DNA of 64,000 nucleotides from Arthrobacter sp. EpRS71 (GCF_001512285.1 NZ_LNUV01000003.1:161540-225539), one strand, 5' to 3'. Shown: positions 46,010-55,540, counted from the first letter of the stretch. The notes: generated by a model from the sequence alone, not told the origin. Numbers and translations: made by a program.

Positions 46010-47448
46010 CGGGGCACCGCCGCTCCACGACGGACATCCATGGCCGCATCGGCTGCAGCTACGATCCCGCCCCCATCAAAGGCTGACCAGGCTGCAGTCA
46101 AGAGAGTCTTTGAGGTGACAGCGGCCGCTCTCCAGCCTGCCAGGCGCAGAATCTCCAAGACGTCGTCATTGTTCCGTGAAGCATCGGTCACCACCAAGGC
46201 GAAGGCATTGGCTCCGTACCCGGCCGCGGGAGCAAGCGCCCGGGCCTCCGCGAGAGTCAGGTTGCCCACCATGGCCAGCAGGGGGCCACGCAGGCGATGC
46301 GCCGAAAGTTTGTCCATCAAACGGTCGTTGAAGGGAGAATCCGTGGTCTCTGCTGCTGGAGAGGGGGAGCTTTCTGTGTAGTTTGCGTGCTCGATCCGGT
46401 GGTGTTCCGCCCTGATGTGCTTGGGGCCGCTGAGCTCCACGGCAGCCAGTGCCTCGGCGATTGCCTGAAGACCGCCCGCGCCCTGGAACTCCTCAGCATC
46501 CGGATCCGTGGCGGACCGCGAACGGTGGAACGCCGGTCCGCCGAATGAGTCAAGGAGCCTCAGGGAGTAATTTCGTTCTGCCAAGTGTGCGGCGATGGAC
46601 ATCGCTGCCGTGACAATCCACTCAAAGTTGGGACTGGTCACCAAATCCGAGTCTTCGTCGCGGCCGCCGAACACGGACCCGTTTCCGGCGGCAAACGCGG
46701 AGAACCTCTGGTCAAGGATGAGGGTGGCTTCCGGTGTGGTCACCGACTCTTCCTGACGAACCATGAGCTGGCCATGCCGGGCGGTAGCGGCCCAGTGAAC
46801 GCGGCGCATAGGGTCACCGTGCCTGTACTCACGGGTCATGATGTCGTCATCGCTGGGATTGGCCCGGATGCGGGTGGCCGTCACGCCATCGTTGCCGCGC
46901 GCACCGGCGAGGCCGGTGACGGGAAGTTCGACGGCGGCAGGCGTCACAGTGAGGATGTCGCCGTCGTCAATGGCGTGCCTGCGTAACGACAAGCCGAACG
47001 GGTCACTGAACTCAGCCGTGACCGGACCAATCCTGAACTGTCCCCGCTTGCCCGAGCGAAGATGATATTCATAGCGGCTGGTGCCTCCGGACGCTGATCT
47101 GGCCGGAAAACGGAAAGCGGGAGGCTCCCCGAAACGAGGAGGCAACTGCTCCTCCATGATGACCTGCCCCGTGGCATACGAAGAACGGGCAACAGCCAGG
47201 CGAACAGTGGTGGTGCTTGCGGTCTCCACCGTGGACGGATTGAACTCCCTGTACACCTGGAACTTGGGTTTGAGCACCCTGACACCGGCAAGTGCAACCA
47301 AGGGAAGCAGAATCAGCAAAACGGCCAAGGACAGGAGATCGCGCCGGCCCATGACGTAGGCGCACCCCAGCGAGAGCGCCCCGGCTGCCAGGAGACCCCA
47401 GCCGCGGTTGGTGAACAAGTGCTTGGGAAGCCGATCCATGAGCGCCAT
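46006..47448 (-). CDS. DUF58 domain protein (MoxR partner)
   Basis: A 480-residue protein with two N-terminal spans (GWGLLAAGALSLGCAYVMG and LLSLAVLLILLPLVALAGV), an Ig-like section, then the DUF58 core REYRHGDPMRRVHWAATARH followed by LMVRQEE, a von Willebrand A-like region. It works with MoxR ATPases in assembly or remodelling of protein complexes. The ATG at 47448 has AGGAG 10 nt upstream and lies 13 nt after the moxR stop; the open frame extends far upstream into moxR without coding sense. It overlaps the transglutaminase gene by 4 nt. Confidence 0.92.
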   Translation of the reverse strand: MALMDRLPKHLFTNRGWGLLAAGALSLGCAYVMGRRDLLSLAVLLILLPLVALAGVRVLKPKFQVYREFNPSTVETASTTTVRLAVARSSYATGQVIMEEQLPPRFGEPPAFRFPARSASGGTSRYEYHLRSGKRGQFRIGPVTAEFSDPFGLSLRRHAIDDGDILTVTPAAVELPVTGLAGARGNDGVTATRIRANPSDDDIMTREYRHGDPMRRVHWAATARHGQLMVRQEESVTTPEATLILDQRFSAFAAGNGSVFGGRDEDSDLVTSPNFEWIVTAAMSIAAHLAERNYSLRLLDSFGGPAFHRSRSATDPDAEEFQGAGGLQAIAEALAAVELSGPKHIRAEHHRIEHANYTESSPSPAAETTDSPFNDRLMDKLSAHRLRGPLLAMVGNLTLAEARALAPAAGYGANAFALVVTDASRNNDDVLEILRLAGWRAAAVTSKTLLTAAWSAFDGGGIVAAADAAMDVRRGAAVPR

Positions 47449-47461
47449 GAGGGCACGTCTC

Positions 47462-48550
47462 CTAAACGCTGTTCCTGTCCCTGCGCCATGCGCCGGGCGG
47501 TTCCTGGGCAACGGGCAGGGAAGCGAAAATGCCCCGGAGAATGCTTTGCGGTGTATCGCCCGAGCTCGCGGCCTTGCGGTCCAGAATGATCCGGTGGGCC
47601 AGCACCGACTCTGCCACGTCCACCACGTCATCCGGGAGGACAAAATCCCGGCCATCCAATGCCGCTGTGGCTTTGGCCGCACGCAACAATTGGAGCAAGG
47701 ACCGTGGGCTCGCACCGAGGCGGAGGCGGGCGCTGTCCCGGGTGGCCCGTCCAATGGCCACCGTGTACTCCTTGATGGCCGTGGAAACGTAGACCTGCTG
47801 GACGGTGGCGATCATGGCAGCAACATCGGCGGCCGTCACCACAGGAGTGACCTTCACCAGCGGCGATGACGCCTGGTGGGTTTCCAACATCTCGATCTCG
47901 GCATCCTTGTCCGGGTAGCCCATGGAGATTCGCGCCATGAAACGGTCACGCTGGGCTTCAGGGAGCGGATATGTGCCTTCCATTTCGATGGGGTTCTGCG
48001 TGGCCACCACCATGAAGGGCGAACCCAGCTGGTACGAGTGGCCGTCCACGGTCACCTGGTGCTCCTCCATGCATTCAAGGAGCGCTGATTGGGTTTTGGC
48101 CGAAGCGCGGTTGATTTCATCGCCGATAACAATATTCGCGAACACGGCGCCGGGGCGGAACTCGAATTGCCGGGAAGACTGGTTGTAGATGGACACACCG
48201 GTCACATCGGACGGCAGCAAATCCGGGGTGAACTGGATTCGCGACACCGTACAGTCCACACTCCGCGCCAGTGTCTTTGCCAGCAGGGTCTTGCCCACAC
48301 CCGGGACGTCCTCCAAGAGAAGGTGACCTTGGGCCAGAAGAACAGTCAGAGCAAGCTTTGCCGCATCGGCTTTTCCGTCAATGACCTGATTGATGGAACC
48401 CAAGATGCGCTCGCTGGCGTCATGGAACCGCTCCGCGTCCATGACGTGCGGCCTATGCCCGTTGAGTCCCGCGCCATCCCGTGGCAGGGGGCTGTACGCC
48501 TCGCCCTGGACGGGAGAGGGTTCAACGGTGACTTGTCGCTTGGACTCCAT
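47462..48550 (-). CDS. MoxR-family AAA+ ATPase
   Basis: A 362-residue AAA+ chaperone-like ATPase. Walker A is LLLEDVPGVGKTLLAKTLAR (about residues 77-96), Walker B IVIGDEINRASAKTQSALLE, sensor 1 MVVATQNPIEMEGTYPLPEA and the arginine-finger region QRDRFMARI. The lid carries GASPRSLLQLLRAAKA. It heads the moxR-DUF58-transglutaminase operon. GAAGGG lies about 7 nt before the ATG. It is divergent from tatD. Confidence 0.95.
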   Translation of the reverse strand: MESKRQVTVEPSPVQGEAYSPLPRDGAGLNGHRPHVMDAERFHDASERILGSINQVIDGKADAAKLALTVLLAQGHLLLEDVPGVGKTLLAKTLARSVDCTVSRIQFTPDLLPSDVTGVSIYNQSSRQFEFRPGAVFANIVIGDEINRASAKTQSALLECMEEHQVTVDGHSYQLGSPFMVVATQNPIEMEGTYPLPEAQRDRFMARISMGYPDKDAEIEMLETHQASSPLVKVTPVVTAADVAAMIATVQQVYVSTAIKEYTVAIGRATRDSARLRLGASPRSLLQLLRAAKATAALDGRDFVLPDDVVDVAESVLAHRIILDRKAASSGDTPQSILRGIFASLPVAQEPPGAWRRDRNSV

Positions 48551-48735
48551 GAATCGCCCTTCAGCCGTGGCCTAGGCAACAGCAATTTTCGCGTAACGCT
48601 GGTGGTGTTGGCCGCTTGTCCGTTCCAGACTACCCAGACAATGGCCGCCGCTGACATAGCGCTCCCGAATTTATGTGACATGTGGAATTCAAGGCGGGCT
48701 CGTTTCTCGTTGCCCAAGCAGGACCGCGGTCCGAT

Positions 48736-48741
48736 TAAGGT
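48736..48741 (+). promoter_or_regulatory. -10 hexamer of tatD
   Basis: TAAGGT ends 6 nt before the ATG at 48748. The same bases (AAGGTGGAAG) could instead act as a ribosome binding site, so leaderless initiation is only one reading. Confidence 0.45.
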
Positions 48742-48747
48742 GGAAGC

Positions 48748-49644
48748 ATGTGCAATTCCCTCGCCCCCGCACCCTACAGGGCGCCAACCGGTGCAACAGA
48801 AGAAAAAGAACCGCGGCGGCAATACCCGCCAGCGCCGGAGCCACTCCCCGTAGCGGTCATGGATAACCACACTCACCTGGACTTCAGGCACGGCCTGCTG
48901 GAGGTTTCGGTCCGGGATGCGATGGACTCCGCCGAAGCGGTGGGCGTGCAGGGAGCCGTCCAGGTTGGATGCGATCTCGAATCGTCCCGATTCACAGTGC
49001 AGGCCGTGGAAGCTGATCCCAGGCTGCTCGGCGCTGTGGCCATCCACCCCAACGATGCCCCCGAATACGCGGCCCGTGGAGAGCTGGAATCCGCGCTCGC
49101 CGAGATCGAGGAGCTGGCCGGCCATCCCCGGATCCGGGCCATCGGTGAGACAGGACTGGATTTCTTCCGGACTCATGGCGAGGGACTGGCACATCAGCGG
49201 TACTCCTTCCGACGCCACATTGACATCGCGAAACGGCTTGGCCTGACGCTCCAGATTCACGACCGCGACGCCCACGACGACGTCGTGCAGGTGCTGCAGG
49301 AAGAGGGTGCTCCGGAAAGGGTGGTCTTCCACTGCTTCTCCGGAGATGAAGAGCTCGCCAGGATCTGCAACCGGAATGGTTGGTACATGTCCTTCGCCGG
49401 CACCATGACGTTCAAGAACGCAGGAAATCTCCGTGCCGCCCTGGCCATCGCCGAGCCAAGCAGGATTCTGGTGGAAACGGATTCGCCCTTCCTCACGCCG
49501 CATCCCCACCGGGGAAGGCCGAACGCCAGCTACATGGTTCCCTACACGGTCCGGTCCATGGCGGACGTGACAGGAAATGACTTGTCTGAACTTTGTTCGC
49601 GATTGGCCGAAAACACTCTGAATGCGTACGGATCTTGGGCTTAA
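48748..49644 (+). CDS. tatD: TatD-family metal-dependent DNase
   Basis: A 298-residue TIM-barrel hydrolase of the TatD family, 3'-5' exonucleases in DNA repair and quality control. Metal ligands are visible: DNHTHLDF (about residues 39-46), AIGETGLDFFR, LQIHDRDAHDD, HCFSGDEELA and ETDSPFLTPHPHRG. An N-terminal extension of about 37 Pro-rich residues precedes the barrel; an internal start at ATG 48859 (MDNHTHL) is possible. The order tatD-rpfB-ksgA-ispE is conserved in actinobacteria. Confidence 0.94.
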   Translation: MCNSLAPAPYRAPTGATEEKEPRRQYPPAPEPLPVAVMDNHTHLDFRHGLLEVSVRDAMDSAEAVGVQGAVQVGCDLESSRFTVQAVEADPRLLGAVAIHPNDAPEYAARGELESALAEIEELAGHPRIRAIGETGLDFFRTHGEGLAHQRYSFRRHIDIAKRLGLTLQIHDRDAHDDVVQVLQEEGAPERVVFHCFSGDEELARICNRNGWYMSFAGTMTFKNAGNLRAALAIAEPSRILVETDSPFLTPHPHRGRPNASYMVPYTVRSMADVTGNDLSELCSRLAENTLNAYGSWA

Positions 49645-49935
49645 GCGGGCTCATACGACTCCGCCGCCAGGGTCATGCCTGGATACCCGGTATGCATGTT
49701 ACTTGGTCCGTTTATAACGGATCGGTTACTGTGTTAAACAAATAGCCGGGGTCGGGGAAGGCCTTCGGACGCATGTTCCGGTTCATTCCGGTGCAAACAG
49801 TTCAATGTTTTTTGGCGGCGCAGATGCCGGCAGCAAGTGTGGGACCAGGCGTATCGCTTGGCCCCTGCGTTATGCCGTCGGCATTACTTTTGCGCTTTTC
49901 CCCGTGCCCGGACGGTCTGAGAGTAATGGGCGATC
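49645..49935 (+). promoter_or_regulatory. Long regulatory region and leader of rpfB
   Basis: No coding content is seen. Features: CCGTT-tat-AACGG (49708-49720) containing a -10-like TATAAC, GTTAC at 49698-49702 and 49725-49729 with a related GTTAA 8 bp further on (49733-49737), and then about 200 nt of leader with several G/C-rich hairpins. GTTAC direct repeats recall MtrA sites, and rpfB is an MtrA target in mycobacteria; the link is speculative here. Confidence 0.45.
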
Positions 49936-51099
49936 GTGATCAAGTTCTTCACAACGGATGGCAAGTTCAGCTTCCTCAAAGTAGGTACCCAGTTGCTGGT
50001 AGTTGCAGCACTGGTGGTTGGTGTTGTGGCCTTTGTGGGCAACAACAAGACCGTCACCCTCAACGTGGACGGCAAAGTGAGCTCCATCCAGACCTTTGGC
50101 GGCACCGTTGACCAAGTGGTCAAGGCAGCCAAAGTCGAGTTGAAGGACGCGGATCGCGTTTCCCCCGCGCTGGACGCGAAGGTCGACAACGGCTCCGTAG
50201 TTAACATCAATCTCGCCAAGGCCGTGTCCATCGAGCTCGACGGCGCCCGGAAAACTGTGAACACCACAGCCCCTGACGTTGCTGGACTGGTGAGTGAACT
50301 CGGCGTGGCAAGCTCCTCCGAAATCTCCCAGCCCAAGGAAGCCTCCTTGGAAGTGACGGGCTCGTTCGTCTCCATTTCCACTCCCAAGACCATCAGCGTC
50401 GTAGCTGACGGCAAGGACACCAGCACCACCACGACGGCGACCGACGTCGCCACCGTGCTCAAGGACACTGGAATCACTGTGGGTACCAACGACCACATCT
50501 CCCAGCCCGGCAATGCGCCCATCGTCCAGGACATGGTGATCAAGGTCTCCCGCGTGGACACCAGCAAGACAGCCGAAGCCACAGAAGAAGTTCCCTTCGA
50601 AAGCGTCAAGAGCGACAGTGCCGAGCTCTTCAAGGGCGAAGAGAAAGTCACCCAGAAAGGCGTGGCAGGATCCTTGGTCAAGACGTTCAAGCTGGTGCTC
50701 GTAGACGGCCGTGAAGCCTCCCGCACCCTCGTATCCAGCAACGTTGCCACGCAGCCGGTGGCCGAGAAGATCAGCGTGGGCACCAAGGCCCGTCCCGTCG
50801 CCACTCCCGCACCGAAGGCAGCAGCCGCAGCCCCCGCAGCCAGCGGTCCCACGGGCGCCCCGAACGAAGCCATGTGGGACAGGATCGCGCAGTGCGAATC
50901 AGGCGGAAACTGGTCCATCAACACCGGCAACGGGTACTACGGTGGACTGCAGTTCTCCAGCCCCACGTGGCTGGCAAACGGTGGCGGAGCCTACGCTCCC
51001 AACGCCAGCCTGGCCAGCAAAGCACAGCAGATTGACATCGCCAACCGCCTCTACGCAAAGAACGGCCTCAGCGACTGGGGCTGCGCCCACGCGGCCTGA
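49936..51099 (+). CDS. rpfB: Resuscitation-promoting factor RpfB
   Basis: A 387-residue secreted or anchored muralytic enzyme that promotes regrowth of dormant cells. One N-terminal span (LLVVAALVVGVVAFVG), three DUF348 repeats (VTLNVDGKVSSIQTFGGTVD, VSIELDGARKTVNTTAPDVA, ISVVADGKDTSTTTTATDVA) and a G5 domain (about residues 205-280, EEVPFESVKS) are in order. After an Ala/Pro linker comes the lysozyme-like Rpf domain, with MWDRIAQCESGGNWSINTGN carrying the catalytic Glu, then YYGGLQFSSPTW and C-terminal Cys (DWGCAHA). The GTG start lacks a clear ribosome binding site. The next gene is ksgA. Confidence 0.96.
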   Translation: MIKFFTTDGKFSFLKVGTQLLVVAALVVGVVAFVGNNKTVTLNVDGKVSSIQTFGGTVDQVVKAAKVELKDADRVSPALDAKVDNGSVVNINLAKAVSIELDGARKTVNTTAPDVAGLVSELGVASSSEISQPKEASLEVTGSFVSISTPKTISVVADGKDTSTTTTATDVATVLKDTGITVGTNDHISQPGNAPIVQDMVIKVSRVDTSKTAEATEEVPFESVKSDSAELFKGEEKVTQKGVAGSLVKTFKLVLVDGREASRTLVSSNVATQPVAEKISVGTKARPVATPAPKAAAAAPAASGPTGAPNEAMWDRIAQCESGGNWSINTGNGYYGGLQFSSPTWLANGGGAYAPNASLASKAQQIDIANRLYAKNGLSDWGCAHAA

Positions 51100-51113
51100 C
51101 TCGGCACAGGCGA

Positions 51114-51119
51114 TACGAT
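51114..51119 (+). promoter_or_regulatory. -10 hexamer of leaderless ksgA
   Basis: TACGAT ends 6 nt before the GTG at 51126, in the 26-nt gap after rpfB. It suggests ksgA-ispE can be expressed independently of rpfB. Confidence 0.55.
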
Positions 51120-51125
51120 ACCTAG

Positions 51126-52007
51126 GTGACTGAACCGAATTCCGAACCCGCCGCCGTCGCGCCTTTGATGGGTGCCACAGATATCCGACGGCTCGCCGAG
51201 GAAATCGGTGTACGCCCCACGAAAACCCTGGGGCAGAACTTTGTGATCGACGGCAACACCATTCGCAGGATTGTGTCCGCCGCAAACATCGCCGACGGCG
51301 AGACCGTGCTGGAGGTAGGCCCAGGCCTCGGCTCCCTCACGCTCGGCTTGCTGGACGCGGCCAAGGCGGTGGTCGCCGTCGAAATCGACCCCGTGCTTGC
51401 GCAAAAGCTGCCGGAGACCGTGCGTGCCTGGCGGCCCGGGGCGGAAGAGAACTTCCACCTGGTGCTCTCCGACGCCATGAAGGTCACCGAACTGCCGCTA
51501 CCTCCCACCGCTTTGGTGGCCAACCTGCCCTATAACGTGGCCGTGCCGGTGGTGCTTCACCTGCTGCAGCATTTCCCCAGCCTTCAGCACGGCCTGGTCA
51601 TGGTGCAGGATGAGGTCGCTGACCGCCTTGCCGCCACCCCGGGCTCCAAGATCTACGGTGTCCCGTCGGTCAAGGCCGCTTGGTACGGACACATGCGAAA
51701 AGCCGGCGTGATCGGGATGAACGTGTTCTGGCCTGCCCCGAAAATCCACTCCGGCCTGGTGGCCTTCACCCGGCACGAGCCCCCGGTAACGCATGCAACC
51801 CGCGAACAGGTCTTCGCCGTCATCGATGCTGCCTTCGCGCAACGGCGCAAGACCCTGCGCGCCGCACTCGCTGGCTGGGCGGGAAGCGCATCCGAAGCTG
51901 AGCGGTGCCTTGTAGCCGCCGGTGTTGACCCCACAGCGCGTGGCGAGGTCCTGGACATCAACGCCTACGTCAAGATCGCCGAAGCCCGCCACCCCGTGGA
52001 CGCATGA
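51126..52007 (+). CDS. rsmA: 16S rRNA (adenine-1518/1519-N6)-dimethyltransferase
   Basis: A 293-residue KsgA enzyme that dimethylates A1518 and A1519 in late 30S assembly. Motifs are [20 protein letters not shown], the SAM-binding [16 protein letters not shown] (motif I), [13 protein letters not shown] (II), the catalytic [15 protein letters not shown] (IV, about residues 138-152) and [10 protein letters not shown]. The C-terminal helical domain [14 protein letters not shown] is complete. The GTG start follows a leaderless-type -10. It overlaps ispE by 4 nt. Confidence 0.97.
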   Translation: MTEPNSEPAAVAPLMGATDIRRLAEEIGVRPTKTLGQNFVIDGNTIRRIVSAANIADGETVLEVGPGLGSLTLGLLDAAKAVVAVEIDPVLAQKLPETVRAWRPGAEENFHLVLSDAMKVTELPLPPTALVANLPYNVAVPVVLHLLQHFPSLQHGLVMVQDEVADRLAATPGSKIYGVPSVKAAWYGHMRKAGVIGMNVFWPAPKIHSGLVAFTRHEPPVTHATREQVFAVIDAAFAQRRKTLRAALAGWAGSASEAERCLVAAGVDPTARGEVLDINAYVKIAEARHPVDA

Positions 52008-52996
52008 ACCCGGGCAGCCGTAAACCCAGCAGCCTCCCGTTCGTGGGGGACCGCTTCCATGCCCGCACGGTTCGCGTCAAAGCCCCCGGCAAGGTCAACG
52101 TTTCCCTGAGCGTGGGACCGTTGCGCCCGGACGGTTACCACTCTGTTGCCAGCGTGTACCTGGCCGTTTCCCTGTACGAGGAAGTGGCCGCCACCAGCAC
52201 AGAGGCTGAAGGAATCACCATCAGCATCAGCCCGGACAGCACGCTGGACCTGGACGGAGTGGACATCCCCCTGGACGAGCGTAATCTCGCCTACAAGGCT
52301 GCAGCCATCATGGCTGAAATGTCCGAAAAGCCAACGGGTGTGCACTTGGAGATCACCAAACGTGTTCCCGTGGCCGGTGGAATGGGCGGCGGTTCTGCCG
52401 ATGCCGCAGCCACCCTGTTGGCGTGCGACGCACTCTGGAACAGCGGCCTCTCACGCGAGGAACTCGCGCATCTGGCGGCCGAACTTGGCGCGGACGTTCC
52501 GTTTTCGCTCCTGGGCGGCACCGCCGTCGGGCTTGGTGTGGGAGACAAACTCTCGCCCGCACTGGCCAAAGCACAGATGGACTGGGTGCTGGTTTTTGCC
52601 GACTATGGTTTGTCCACCCCTGATGTTTTCCGCACGCTGGACGGTCTCAGGGACTCGGAAGCAGTTGAGATTCCTGAACCCGTTGATGTGGACCCCACCA
52701 TTCTCCAAGCCCTGCGCAACGGAGATCCTGAGACCCTCAGCCGGGTGCTGATCAACGACCTGCAGCGGGCTTCCATTACCCTGGCTCCCGGACTTCGCGA
52801 CACCATTGGACTGGGTGAAGCGCGCGGCGCGCTGGCCGGGATGGTGTCCGGTTCGGGCCCCACCATCGCGTTGCTGGCCAGGGATTCTGTGTCCGCCAGC
52901 GTCCTTGCCGAGGAGTTGACCCACCGCGGTCACACCGCATTGGCTGTTCACGGCCCTGTGCCAGGCGCCCGGATCATCTCCGATACCCTCCTGTAA
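52004..52996 (+). CDS. ispE: 4-diphosphocytidyl-2-C-methyl-D-erythritol kinase
   Basis: A 330-residue GHMP kinase that phosphorylates CDP-methylerythritol in the MEP isoprenoid pathway. [20 protein letters not shown] with the N-terminal catalytic Lys, [15 protein letters not shown], the ATP-binding [20 protein letters not shown] (about residues 119-138), [20 protein letters not shown] and the last [14 protein letters not shown] motif are all in place. It is translationally coupled to ksgA (ATGA). The isoprenoid output would feed polyprenyl carriers used by the glycosyltransferases in this window. Confidence 0.96.
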   Translation: MNPGSRKPSSLPFVGDRFHARTVRVKAPGKVNVSLSVGPLRPDGYHSVASVYLAVSLYEEVAATSTEAEGITISISPDSTLDLDGVDIPLDERNLAYKAAAIMAEMSEKPTGVHLEITKRVPVAGGMGGGSADAAATLLACDALWNSGLSREELAHLAAELGADVPFSLLGGTAVGLGVGDKLSPALAKAQMDWVLVFADYGLSTPDVFRTLDGLRDSEAVEIPEPVDVDPTILQALRNGDPETLSRVLINDLQRASITLAPGLRDTIGLGEARGALAGMVSGSGPTIALLARDSVSASVLAEELTHRGHTALAVHGPVPGARIISDTLL

Positions 52997-53042
52997 TACG
53001 TCTTTAGTACCTCCGCATTCCAGCAGTAGAAAGTAGCACCCA

Positions 53043-54875
53043 TTGGCCCACCTGCTTGGCGGCGAAAACCTCACCGTTTCGTTCGCGACCCGCACTGTCC
53101 TCGACGGCGTCACCCTTGGCTTGGAGGACGGCGACCGCATTGGGATGGTGGGCCGCAACGGCGACGGTAAGTCGACCCTCATGCGCCTGCTTGCCCTGCG
53201 CTCGACGCCCGACTCCGGACGCGTCACCAAACGCGGTGACGTCAACGTCGGTTACCTGGACCAAGGCGACGTTCTCGACGGCGACCTGACAGTGGGAGCT
53301 GCGATCGTCGGCGACCGCGCAGACCACGAATGGGCCGCCAACGCCAAAATCCGCGAAGTCATGGGCGGACTGGTAGGCGACGTTGACTGGCACGCCAACG
53401 TCCATGCCCTCTCCGGTGGGCAGAAACGCCGTGTAGCGCTGGCCAAGCTCCTCATCGAAGACCACGACGTCATCATGCTGGACGAACCAACCAACCACCT
53501 CGACGTCGAGGGCGTCGCCTGGCTGGCCCGCCACCTGAAAACGCGCTGGCGCGCCAACCAAGGCGCCTTCCTGGTGGTCACCCACGACCGCTGGTTCCTT
53601 GACGAAGTCTGCAACTACACCTGGGAAGTCCACGACGCCATGGTGGACATGTTCGACGGCGGGTACGCCGCCTACGTTTTGGCCCGCGCCGAGCGGGACC
53701 GGATGGCCTCCGTCGTGGAAAGCAAACGTCAGCAACTGGTCAAGAAGGAATTGGCATGGCTCAGGCGCGGCGCTCCGGCCCGAACCGCCAAACCCAAGTT
53801 CCGTATCGAAGCCGCGAACGACCTCATTGCCGACGTGCCGGATCCCCGCGACTCCGTGGCGCTGAGCAAAATGGCTACGGCACGCCTGGGCAAGGACGTG
53901 CTGGACCTCGAAAACGTGACGCTGGACTTCCTTGACGGAGCTGAGGGACAGAAGCTGTTCGACAACATTACTCTTCGGCTTGCACCGGGCGAAAGGCTCG
54001 GCCTGGTGGGCGTCAACGGGGCCGGAAAGTCCACCCTGCTGAAGCTGCTGAACGGTCAAATCCAGCCCAGCTCAGGCAAGGTCAAACGCGGCAAGACAGT
54101 AGTCACCGCCGTGCTCACCCAGGACGTCAAAGAGCTCGACGACGTCTCCGACCTGCGCGTCATCGAGGTCATCGAACGCGAAAAGCGGTCCTTCAACGTG
54201 GGCGGCAAGGAATTCACCGCAGGCCAGCTCGTGGAACAACTCGGGTTCACCAAGGAAAAGCAGTGGACCCCTGTTTCGGACCTCTCCGGTGGTGAGCGTC
54301 GGCGCCTCCAGCTCCTGCGGCTGCTGGTAGGGGAGCCCAACGTCCTCATGCTCGACGAACCCACCAACGACCTCGATACCGACACCCTTGCCGCCGTCGA
54401 AGACGTCCTGGATGGTTGGCCGGGAACGCTGGTGGTGGTCAGCCACGACCGTTACCTGCTGGAGCGTGTCACCGACAACCAAATGGCCTTGCTCGGCGAC
54501 GGCAAACTCCGTGGCCTGCCCGGCGGCGTGGATCAGTACCTTGAACTGCGTGAAGCCGCACTGGCTTCGGGCGCAGTCCGCAGTGGCCAAAGTGCCCCGA
54601 CGGCGGCCACGGGTTCCTCCGCGTCAGGTGCCGTTACCTCCGGTGCCAGCGAAGCGGAAAAGCGTGAAGCGCGGAAGGACCTCAACAGGATCGACCGCCA
54701 GCTCGGCAAGATCTCCCAGCAGGAAGAAAAGCTCCACACCCAGATGGCTGCGAAGTCCGAATCCGGGGACTTCGACGCTTTAGGGGAGCTCAACGCCAAA
54801 CTGCGGGAATTGCTTGAGGAAAAAGAGGGCCTGGAGCTGGAATGGCTGGAGGCCGCCGAAACCCTGGGGGAGTAG
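53043..54875 (+). CDS. ABC-F family ATPase (Uup-like, ribosome-associated)
   Basis: A 610-residue ABC-F protein: two ATPase domains and no membrane part. Domain 1 has Walker A GMVGRNGDGKSTLMRLL, signature LSGGQKRRVALAKLL and Walker B VIMLDEPTNHLD. Domain 2 has LGLVGVNGAGKSTLLKLLNG, LSGGERRRLQLLRLL and VLMLDEPTNDLD. A linker (KKELAWLRRGAPARTAKPK) with the ABC-F interdomain character and a C-terminal coiled coil (about residues 540-610) match Uup. These ATPases act on the ribosome E site or in DNA tolerance; the role here is unknown. The start appears to be TTG at 53043. A composite hairpin repeat follows. Confidence 0.92.
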   Translation: MAHLLGGENLTVSFATRTVLDGVTLGLEDGDRIGMVGRNGDGKSTLMRLLALRSTPDSGRVTKRGDVNVGYLDQGDVLDGDLTVGAAIVGDRADHEWAANAKIREVMGGLVGDVDWHANVHALSGGQKRRVALAKLLIEDHDVIMLDEPTNHLDVEGVAWLARHLKTRWRANQGAFLVVTHDRWFLDEVCNYTWEVHDAMVDMFDGGYAAYVLARAERDRMASVVESKRQQLVKKELAWLRRGAPARTAKPKFRIEAANDLIADVPDPRDSVALSKMATARLGKDVLDLENVTLDFLDGAEGQKLFDNITLRLAPGERLGLVGVNGAGKSTLLKLLNGQIQPSSGKVKRGKTVVTAVLTQDVKELDDVSDLRVIEVIEREKRSFNVGGKEFTAGQLVEQLGFTKEKQWTPVSDLSGGERRRLQLLRLLVGEPNVLMLDEPTNDLDTDTLAAVEDVLDGWPGTLVVVSHDRYLLERVTDNQMALLGDGKLRGLPGGVDQYLELREAALASGAVRSGQSAPTAATGSSASGAVTSGASEAEKREARKDLNRIDRQLGKISQQEEKLHTQMAAKSESGDFDALGELNAKLRELLEEKEGLELEWLEAAETLGE

Positions 54876-54900
54876 GGCGGGGCTGGCTACACCGTGCGCG

Positions 54901-54995
54901 CGCTGGCAGTCGGCACAGCCGCACGCATCCTCCGCGTGCTGGCTCGTTCTTCGCCTTGACGCACGCTTCCGGATGCCTGCCGCCGATTACCAGCG
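54901..54995. repeat. Composite hairpin repeat, copy B (likely terminator)
   Basis: Outer arms 54901-54914 and 54982-54995 pair at 12 of 14 positions. Inside are GCATCC/GGATGC and GCGTGC/GCACGC arms around GGCTCGTTCTTCG. The inner block 54925-54975 matches copy A (4373-4424) almost base for base with one 1-nt indel, although the outer arms differ. It starts 25 nt after the ABC-F stop. Confidence 0.8.
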
Positions 54996-55001
54996 CTCTC
55001 T

Positions 55002-55112
55002 CACATCCCTAGGGTTTCGGGCCAACCCTCGTGCACATCCCTCGGGTTTGGGGCGAACCCTCGTGCACATCCCTCGGGTTTGGGGCGAACCCTCGTGCAC
55101 ATCCCTCGGGTT
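55002..55112. repeat. 32-bp tandem array 1 (three units and a part unit)
   Basis: Units start at 55002, 55034 and 55066, with a 15-bp part at 55098. Units 2 and 3 are identical; unit 1 has a few changes. Each begins CACATCCCTCGGGTT and has inverted GGGTT/AACCC arms. The part unit runs into the stop codon of the VOC reading frame. There are no spacers, so it is not CRISPR. Confidence 0.95.
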
Positions 55113-55510
55113 ACTGGGCTGGTTCGTAGCCTATGAGCCAGTGGAGTCCGTGTCGGTCCACTACCCGGCCATCTGATGCGCCCCACGGTTTTGGTGCGAG
55201 CGGGTCCACGGTCCGGCCCCCGTCGGCGAGCTTGTCGAACCACTCGTGGAGAACACGTGGTTCGGCTGCTCCCAGCAAAGACAACATGGCGCCTTCCATG
55301 GCCACCGATTTTTCGCCACCCGCAGTGTCAGATCCCCCCAGTGAAACCGGCCCACTCAGGACCCCGCGCGATCGCATCGAGCGGCCCGTCAGTCCGGCTG
55401 AACTCAGCATAGGTGTACAAGGAAAGTTCCCCGCCGAAAATCTCCGCGTAGAAGCCGAGCGCCTCACGCGCCGTCCCGGGGAAGCTGACATAGAGCTGCG
55501 GTGCCGTCAT
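55111..55510 (-). pseudogene. Frameshifted VOC/PhnB-like (glyoxalase-fold) gene
   Basis: The start MTAPQLYVSFPGTAREALGF, followed by YAEIFGGELSLYTYAEFSRT, is a normal VOC/PhnB-like N-terminus in one frame. It ends at a stop at 55328. The matching C-terminal half (VLSGPVSLGGSDTAGGEKSV, LHEWFDKLADGGRTVDPLAP, KPWGASDGRVVDRHGLHWLIGYEPAQ) is in another frame down to 55111. The shift lies at about 55362-55366 beside a run of four C (G on the coding strand). It equals one extra base or two missing bases. Outside this point the protein looks intact, so it is a recent mutation or a sequencing error. 32-bp repeat arrays flank it on both sides. Confidence 0.8.
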
Positions 55511-55540
55511 GACTACATCCTACAAATCATCAAGCACGTT

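Noticed and set aside
46006..47754. Extended DUF58 protein starting at 47754
   Set aside because: The extra 102 residues overlap moxR in another frame; the ATG at 47448 has AGGAG upstream and gives the usual N-terminus.
49740..49935. c-di-AMP (ydaO) riboswitch before rpfB
   Set aside because: The leader is long enough, but I could not recognise the conserved ydaO segments; left as an open question in the findings.
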